Source: an uncultured Candidatus Melainabacteria bacterium (lineage in GTDB: Bacteria > Cyanobacteriota > Vampirovibrionia > Gastranaerophilales > Gastranaerophilaceae). Taken from it: a DNA stretch of 64,000 bases. The position numbers and the translations under genes are program-made. The notes under the pieces were generated by a model that saw only the letters and a program-made list of their open reading frames with translations, made no database searches and was not told the DNA's origin. How positions within the stretch are numbered: the first letter of the stretch is position 1; the number at the start of each line of letters is the position of its first letter. The stretch covers positions 1 through 64,000 of the forward strand of contig CAKUTH010000009.1 of assembly GCA_934691935.1 (NCBI GenBank). The letters run 5' to 3'. This document shows positions 57,116 to 64,000 of the stretch, piece by piece.

Positions 57116-60100
57116 TTACTTACTTACAACCGCTAAATGTTTGCCCATTTGACATTTTTCCGCACTTAAAGTTGAATATGGATTTGATACGAAATTGTAT
57201 TGGGCATTGTATATAGTACGTTTACCTGTAAACGTAGGTTGTTTATCTTGAAGGCTATACAATGTCAGAACGCTATCTTGAAAACGAATTGGACTGTGGT
57301 CTGGACCTGTAATTTGATTGTTTCCGTTTACATAGTATATAGTTTGGTCGTTTTTATCGGCATTTTTAAACTTCATGCCAGATTTCAAGCCAGCATTTCT
57401 AATTTCTTTATTACCAAAACCACCGTTTAAATCAATACAATCAAGCGTAAGTTCTGCAGGTCTGTAATATTCATCAAACTTGTGGTTCAAGCCTTCTGTA
57501 TTGAATACAGAAACAGTCATTTTGCCGTCAGGGCTTTGTCTTAATAGAGCCGAAACTTCTGTTTCACCTTCATTCCAACCACTTATAACATCGTCAAAAT
57601 TATTATTATATTCTGCTTTTTTGTAATGCGCTTTTTGAGGATTCAAAACGTATGGAGTACCGTTATTAAGTGGTTCTAATTCTGGGCGTGTCCTCAAATT
57701 GTACTGATAATCCATATAGTCCTTATGTCTTTTTACAAAATCAAGGTACTCTGGACTATTTTTGTCAACCCATTCATCGTGAATTATATTTCTGTTTTGA
57801 AGTGTAATATTTTTTGTTGTATGTTCAAAACCTGTTGCACCATACTCATCACCTGCGTAAAGCGTAGGATTTCCAGTCAATGCTGTTAAAAATTTTGTTT
57901 GCCCCAAAAGTTTTGACATCGCAGGATCAATAATCATTTCCAATGTTTTCTTTTTAAGTTCACGTCTTTCGTTTGGCGCTAATCTTCCATCACCTTCTTT
58001 ATCGGCAATGTAATTCATTTCATCCAAAACGACATCCAACGCCGTTGGAAAATCTTTTGTACCAAAACCTTCTGACTCAAAGACCTTACCTAAATGTCTG
58101 CCATTAGAAATATTTTTTAAAGAATCCAGCATTAAGCCGTAAATATATGTTGCACGACCTTCATTCATACCAATTCTATGAACAGCTTTACCCATTCCGC
58201 TTGAAACAGATTCACACTTAGCAATAGCAAGCGGGCTTACACGGCTAAAATCATAACCATATACAGAATCTACATTTGGTTCATTACCAAAAGGCATTGC
58301 ATGTAAAATCTTGTATGCTCTGTGACGTAAATTGTAATTAGCTTTGTTTGTCAAATCGCCAAAAACCATATCCATGTCCATTGCATAGCCGTCTAATGCG
58401 CGACATTTGTCGTGGTTTCCTGCAAATATATATGAATAAATTATTGACTCAATCGGGCCAGACATCAAAAATCCTGCAACTTGATTGTTTACGGTTTTAC
58501 TATGAAATGTACCTTTTTCAGGACTGTTGTCCCCGTCGAAATCAAAAAGTTTACCAAAGATTTGATTTATGCCCGATGACAAATATGTATAATTTGCAGT
58601 TGTAGTAAATCCTGCTTCATTTATAAGTTTTTTAACAGCTTCTTTTGATGAAGAAAATCTTTCTGTACTAATTCCGCCTTTATTGAAAATGTCGTCCTCA
58701 TCTGTTACTTCTGCAGCTATATAAGCATCTGGGTGATATTGTTTTACATTTTCTGAGAATTTAGACCAAAACTTGATTATTTGGTTCCAAGTATATTCAA
58801 AATCTGTTTTGCCGTTTCTTAGAGATTCAATGTCTGCAATATCTTTTGTCGCATCAATTCTCCAATCAAGTCCGCCTTGCGCACGGCTTACAATCATATT
58901 TGCTAACTTGAAACTCTTTACGTCAGTATCTTTTATTAACAACGTCAACGCGTTTTTCAAATCTTGCGTATCCTTGATGTTTTTAACACCTTTATCCAAG
59001 TGTTTTATCAACGATATAGCTTCATCTTCTGGGCTATCGGCAATTATACCCATTTGAAGAAGTGATGTGTTTTTCAAATCTTTGTAGTTGTACGAAATTT
59101 CACCTGATTTTGAGTCGTAAGACATTTTTGCATCAGGAGATACTCCTTTTATAACCGCAAATTTCGCGATTTCAGAAGTCAACAATGGAATTGCATATTT
59201 GCCAAACTCTGTTGTATTTCCGTTTTCATCGTAAAACTTTTGATTGTTTGGCAAAGATTTTTCAACATCATCCAAAACCTTCATTGCAAATTGCGACAAT
59301 GTTGTTTCGTAGAATTTATCCATTTTTGTGTAAGCATTTTTAAATTCAGCATTAATGTGCTGATTACCATTTTTGTATATTTCAAACCTAGAAACACCTA
59401 TATCTTCTTCTCTTGTGGCACGTTTTGCCATATAAGGCGACGCCAAAACTGAAACAATATCGTCCCCAACTTCAATAGAATCCAATGGAAGATTCATCAA
59501 GCCTTGTAATACAGCATCTTTGTAGTTGTTTGCAGTATCTGCTTTTGATAAATTATATCTGTTTCTTAAAACATTTTTTACAATATTTTGATTTACATCA
59601 AGGTTTTTAGGCAAAACTTTGCCGTTAGAAAGCGATTTTATCTTGTTATAAATTTCATCAACGCTTTTATCTTCAATGTTTTTTAAATGTTGAGCCACAT
59701 TCAAAACCAAAATATTATTTGTTTTTTCCGTCCAAAATTTTGCAGAAGAAATCGCATAGTCTTGAACTTCCATCGCATTTTGTTTTAAAACTTTTTTAGT
59801 TATGGCTCTTTGGCGTGGGTCCATAACATTTTTAATATCTTCAGTTTCATTGTGTGACTGAACGAAACTCAATTTCGCAATATCAGGGTTAGCATCCCAA
59901 GTTTCAAAACCACTTTCGAATTTGCCATCTAACCCAAAATACTCAAATTGAGATATAGCACGAGTTCCTTCTCCACTTTTGAGCATTATAGGATTTTCAC
60001 TACCTGCTTTTTTGTTAAATAAGCTAAGAGCTTCAACATTCTTTTTCAATGTTTCATTATCAACCCTGAAACTATACGGCACAACTGTATCATTATGCCC

Positions 60101-61288
60101 GTTAATTTCCAAATTGTTTTCTAAAAGTTTGTCGTACTCTTTGATTAATTGTTTGTCGCTGAGGTTTTCGGCATTCACAAGTCTGTCATCATAAATCTGA
60201 AGGTAAGTAGGTTTGTTAGATTTATAATCACGATTTGATTTTACACTAATTGTTCCGTTTGAATTTTGTATGAATTTGTATTTTGAGTTAACAATTCTGT
60301 GTGTCACATGTTCAATATCTTTGCCAAAAACACCCATATTCAATGAGCTGTCTTTAAGCCCTGATATTTTGAACCAATGGAAATACGGTGATTTTTCACC
60401 CCATTGAAGAACGTGGCGGAAATGTACACCTTCTAACCCTTCGTTAACGTAAGCTCCATCAGATACAAGATTCATGCCCTTTGCAAAAAGTTTTCTCTGC
60501 AAAGATGCATAGTTGTTAATATTTCCAAGTCCTTGTGCCATTTGAAAACAATTTTTATTCCAGTAAGCATGTGCTGTCAAACTGTCATCAGTAAACAACG
60601 GAGTAGTTATTATACGTGTAAAATTATCAAGTTTGCCGTCGTCCAAATCCTTTTCAATACCAGCTAAAGAACCACCAATTTTATTCGCAATATTTTTGTT
60701 TGTTATTCTTGCTTTATCGAGATTTTTGTTCGGTACAATTTTATTATTATCGTCATAAACCCAAGCAACATTGTTAAAATCTGGAACGATAAGTTTCATT
60801 GAACCGCTTTTTGTAGCCGTAGAAAGTTTGTCGGAAACAAAATTGTATATTTCATGCGCTTTATGGCTTGTGGATGCATCGTCAATCACATTGCCAGGAT
60901 CAATTTTGTATTCTGGAATTCCATCTTTTTGACCTTTTGGAAGGAGTTTGTAATGGTAAGCAAAAGGTTGATCAGGTCTTAATCCAAATTCTTTTGCGAG
61001 ATTAATTTTTGTTGCTCTGCCTTTGTTTAAGAGAATTTCAGACCTGTTGTTTGAATTTACAAGCGGTTTAATATTTCCAAAACCGTCTTCCTGCCCAGTT
61101 ACAAACCAATTCCCGTTTTTGTCTTTGTCTAACAAAAATATTTCTACGTAACAATCTTTTTTATTGTCATCGTACACATAATTAAACTCGTATTCTCTAT
61201 TGCCTGTATCAGATTTTACAGGCTTGTAGCCCTCAAACTGCACATTTGCAGTCTTTTTATTTGAGATTGAATTCAAACTTACCTTCAC
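57116..61288 (-). CDS. Very large divergent GH13 (alpha-amylase-like) protein
   Basis: A 1390-residue protein that I read as a highly divergent GH13 member. Region I-like SDGAYVNEGLEGVHFRH lies near 271-287, region II GGLDWRIDATKDI near 802-814 (GxRxD with catalytic Asp near 810), region III AYIAAEVTDED near 855-865, region IV FAGNHDKCRALD near 952-963, then LYAGDEYGATGFE near 1143, typical of GH13. About 500 residues separate region I from region II, far more than in ordinary GH13 enzymes. No signal peptide; NVQFEGYKP at 15-23 is a motif seen in other big proteins here. Start GTG with AAGGAG six bases upstream. Substrate likely alpha-glucan; activity unproven. Confidence 0.7.
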   Translation of the reverse strand: MKVSLNSISNKKTANVQFEGYKPVKSDTGNREYEFNYVYDDNKKDCYVEIFLLDKDKNGNWFVTGQEDGFGNIKPLVNSNNRSEILLNKGRATKINLAKEFGLRPDQPFAYHYKLLPKGQKDGIPEYKIDPGNVIDDASTSHKAHEIYNFVSDKLSTATKSGSMKLIVPDFNNVAWVYDDNNKIVPNKNLDKARITNKNIANKIGGSLAGIEKDLDDGKLDNFTRIITTPLFTDDSLTAHAYWNKNCFQMAQGLGNINNYASLQRKLFAKGMNLVSDGAYVNEGLEGVHFRHVLQWGEKSPYFHWFKISGLKDSSLNMGVFGKDIEHVTHRIVNSKYKFIQNSNGTISVKSNRDYKSNKPTYLQIYDDRLVNAENLSDKQLIKEYDKLLENNLEINGHNDTVVPYSFRVDNETLKKNVEALSLFNKKAGSENPIMLKSGEGTRAISQFEYFGLDGKFESGFETWDANPDIAKLSFVQSHNETEDIKNVMDPRQRAITKKVLKQNAMEVQDYAISSAKFWTEKTNNILVLNVAQHLKNIEDKSVDEIYNKIKSLSNGKVLPKNLDVNQNIVKNVLRNRYNLSKADTANNYKDAVLQGLMNLPLDSIEVGDDIVSVLASPYMAKRATREEDIGVSRFEIYKNGNQHINAEFKNAYTKMDKFYETTLSQFAMKVLDDVEKSLPNNQKFYDENGNTTEFGKYAIPLLTSEIAKFAVIKGVSPDAKMSYDSKSGEISYNYKDLKNTSLLQMGIIADSPEDEAISLIKHLDKGVKNIKDTQDLKNALTLLIKDTDVKSFKLANMIVSRAQGGLDWRIDATKDIADIESLRNGKTDFEYTWNQIIKFWSKFSENVKQYHPDAYIAAEVTDEDDIFNKGGISTERFSSSKEAVKKLINEAGFTTTANYTYLSSGINQIFGKLFDFDGDNSPEKGTFHSKTVNNQVAGFLMSGPIESIIYSYIFAGNHDKCRALDGYAMDMDMVFGDLTNKANYNLRHRAYKILHAMPFGNEPNVDSVYGYDFSRVSPLAIAKCESVSSGMGKAVHRIGMNEGRATYIYGLMLDSLKNISNGRHLGKVFESEGFGTKDFPTALDVVLDEMNYIADKEGDGRLAPNERRELKKKTLEMIIDPAMSKLLGQTKFLTALTGNPTLYAGDEYGATGFEHTTKNITLQNRNIIHDEWVDKNSPEYLDFVKRHKDYMDYQYNLRTRPELEPLNNGTPYVLNPQKAHYKKAEYNNNFDDVISGWNEGETEVSALLRQSPDGKMTVSVFNTEGLNHKFDEYYRPAELTLDCIDLNGGFGNKEIRNAGLKSGMKFKNADKNDQTIYYVNGNNQITGPDHSPIRFQDSVLTLYSLQDKQPTFTGKRTIYNAQYNFVSNPYSTLSAEKCQMGKHLAVVSK

Positions 61289-61431
61289 GGGAAACTCCTT
61301 ACCTTCTTCATTTATAACTCAACTGAAGAAAATTTTTTGTTAATAAACACCATATTATTAACAAATTTTTACAAAAAATACTTAACTCTACATGTTTTTG
61401 ATATAATCCGACTTGTAAAGGAGAAATATAA

Positions 61432-62697
<1,266 letters not shown>

Positions 62698-62719
62698 TTT
62701 TAAAAATATTTTAAATACA

Positions 62720-62747
62720 AAAGGCGAGATTTTTATCTCGTCTTTTT
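62720..62747 (+). terminator. Terminator of ahcY
   Basis: AAAGGCGAGAT and ATCTCGTCTTT form an 11-bp stem (one G-T pair) with a TTTT-type loop, followed by TTATT. Confidence 0.85.
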
Positions 62748-62782
62748 ATTGTTGTGCAATTCATTTTGACTAAAAATTTTAT

Positions 62783-62811
62783 TTGATTAATAAATTTTTT
62801 TCGGCTAATAT
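62783..62811 (+). promoter_or_regulatory. Promoter of the LptF/LptG-like gene
   Basis: TTGATT at 62783-62788 and TAATAT at 62806-62811 are 17 bases apart. The -10 ends seven bases before the ATG at 62819, so the transcript is probably leaderless. Confidence 0.6.
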
Positions 62812-62818
62812 TTTATGT

Positions 62819-63928
62819 ATGGAACAAATAAAAAACATAAAATTACTTGATAAATACATACTTAAACAAATTTTGGAAATGTTTATAATGGGTGTTGCGG
62901 TGTTTACGTCAATCATTTTTGCATCCGACACTTTCATTACGCTTATCAAACAAATTTCATTATTTGGAATACCTTTTAACGTTGCTTTGATAATGATTAT
63001 ACTAAACCTACCTCAAGTTGTGGTTATGACGATCCCAATGGGCGTTTTGTTATCTACCGTTATGACTTTGAACGGGTTGAGTTTGAAATCAGAAATCACA
63101 GTTATGAGGGCTTGTGGTATAGGTTTGAACAGAATTGCGAAACCGATTTTTATCTTTGCGATTGCCATGTCAATTTGCAGTTTTATAATCAATGAAACTG
63201 TTGTACCAGTTATGACAAAACAATCTAAAGACCTTGCACTATGGTCTTTAGGACAGAAAAATATTCCAGAAGGCAAACAAAACTTTGTGTTCAAGGAACT
63301 TAATGACGCAGGTAGTATCAAAAGATTGTTTTACGTTGGATATTGCGAGGACAAAAGACTTCACAACATAACTGTTTTAGACACTTCAAATGATGGTACT
63401 ATTCAGGTTTTGCAAGCCGATGAAGGCAAAACTTCTCCTGAAGGTTGGGAATTTCAAAAAGGAGCAGTATACACTGTTGATGATAACGGAAAAGTTCTCA
63501 ACACAACGCTTTTCGACAGTTCTGTCGTAAAATTCGGATTAGATTTATCTAAAGAATTAAATAAAAACGTTGCAAAAGAAATGAATTTCACTAATTTGAT
63601 TAAATATATAAAACATAATTCACTTGATCCAAAAGAAAGTAGTGCTTTGCGAATTGAGCTTTATGACAAATTAGCCTTGCCTTTAACTACTATTGCATTG
63701 GTATTGATAGGTGTGCCGTTGGCAATTACACCGCCTAGGGTTCGTTACAACAGAGGCTTTTTGTTCAGTATTTTAATTATTTTCGCATATTATTTAATAA
63801 GAGCTTTGTCTATTTCGTTTGGAGAAGCAGGTACATTACCAGCATTTTTGGCGGCTTGGATGCCGAATATCGTTTTAACAACAATCGGTGTTATGCTTTA
63901 TTACAAAAAAGTTTACACTATTGATTAA
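62819..63928 (+). CDS. LptF/LptG-family LPS export permease
   Basis: A 369-residue YjgP/YjgQ-family protein of the LPS export complex, which extracts LPS from the inner membrane with LptB ATPase. Membrane segments at about 18-42, 50-75, 95-118 (N-terminal half) and 288-310, 318-338, 345-365 flank a periplasmic beta-jellyroll-like domain (130-270), the LptF/G fold: LPQVVVMTIPMGVLLSTVMTL near 75 and ALVLIGVPLAITPPRVRYNRGF near 295 are typical. LptF and LptG cannot be told apart here. I start at ATG 62819 because the promoter -10 sits just upstream; no ribosome binding site is visible. Confidence 0.88.
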   Translation: MEQIKNIKLLDKYILKQILEMFIMGVAVFTSIIFASDTFITLIKQISLFGIPFNVALIMIILNLPQVVVMTIPMGVLLSTVMTLNGLSLKSEITVMRACGIGLNRIAKPIFIFAIAMSICSFIINETVVPVMTKQSKDLALWSLGQKNIPEGKQNFVFKELNDAGSIKRLFYVGYCEDKRLHNITVLDTSNDGTIQVLQADEGKTSPEGWEFQKGAVYTVDDNGKVLNTTLFDSSVVKFGLDLSKELNKNVAKEMNFTNLIKYIKHNSLDPKESSALRIELYDKLALPLTTIALVLIGVPLAITPPRVRYNRGFLFSILIIFAYYLIRALSISFGEAGTLPAFLAAWMPNIVLTTIGVMLYYKKVYTID

Positions 63929-63973
63929 TTTTATGGCAAATTTTAAAATTCACATGTTTTCAAGGTAGTTAAG

Positions 63974-64000
63974 ATGACTCAAAATTTATTTCAAAACAAA
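63974..64000 (+). CDS. Start of a gene cut by the window edge
   Basis: An ATG at 63974 follows AAGGTAG by six bases and opens MTQNLFQNK before the window ends. It lies 46 bases after the LptF/LptG-like gene on the same strand. Too short to identify. Confidence 0.4.

Noticed and set aside
58348..60194. Several open frames of 70-95 residues on the plus strand opposite the GH13-like gene
   Set aside because: They lie fully antisense to a long well-supported gene and lack ribosome binding sites or recognisable domains.

Overview
The window is a low-GC, gene-dense bacterial chromosome segment with no phage, transposase, CRISPR or rRNA. It looks like a Gram-negative-type lineage of non-photosynthetic cyanobacterial relatives (Vampirovibrionia/Melainabacteria, most likely a gut Gastranaerophilales). 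Evidence: an LPS-type envelope (waaA, an LptF/LptG permease, an MCE protein); pseudopilins with the near-invariant start FTLAEVLITLGIIGVVAA; a GH57 branching enzyme; BFN, DUF2993 and PSP1 proteins; the DOXP-pathway gene ispG; and many lineage-restricted hypothetical proteins. The lineage call is inference from gene content, not a database match.

Layout. 1-473 is repeat-bearing intergenic DNA. 474-3544: waaA, a metallophosphoesterase and the divergent ispG. 3581-6505: three exported proteins (small protein, TPR protein, GHL10 glycosidase-like protein) from one strong promoter. 6567-10449: a ribbon-helix-helix regulator, then pyrH-frr-cdsA-rnc-rpe. 10441-17002: accessory stretch with small proteins, two pseudopilins, an exported GT8 glycosyltransferase, a lemA remnant, tRNA-Asp, a Cys-His-Asp protein and an XRE regulator. 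17028-19525: GH57 branching enzyme, dispersed repeats and a decayed pseudopilin. 19569-23098: a compact five-gene operon (VWA, FHA/multi-TM, TonB-like, two tiny membrane proteins) that I cannot match to a named system. 23104-26055: rbfA-truB-DUF2993-GerMN-HicB-like. 26143-33009: SNF2 helicase, acid phosphatase-like membrane protein, coiled-coil protein, asparaginase, upp and mlaD. 33106-38839: rpoZ-like, PNP, a thioredoxin/CcdA pair, ribH, murQ-gpsA-PSP1. 38836-46265: hypotheticals, tRNA-Met/Ile(CAU), a sugar nucleotidyltransferase, tRNA-Lys, Hsp20, aroA, tRNA-Ser, BFN nuclease, very small genes and a DUF1858 protein. 46293-56936: large hypothetical membrane protein, FliA/WhiG-type sigma factor, OmpA-like protein, M16 homologue without its zinc motif, VKOR-DsbA fusion, queH, TPR proteins, DAHP synthase and ychF. 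57116-64000: a 1390-residue divergent GH13-like protein, ahcY and an LptF/LptG permease.

How it fits together. Most genes are housekeeping (translation, nucleotide, aromatic amino acid and envelope lipid synthesis). Accessory genes centre on the envelope: exported TPR and glycosidase-like proteins, pseudopilins, periplasmic disulfide chemistry and the VWA-FHA-TonB-like operon. Several genes, including waaA, mlaD and the LptF/LptG gene, have a -10 box 6-9 bases before the ATG and no ribosome binding site, suggesting leaderless mRNAs. Three families of intergenic repeats recur, and one supplies the 5' coding part of the decayed pseudopilin.
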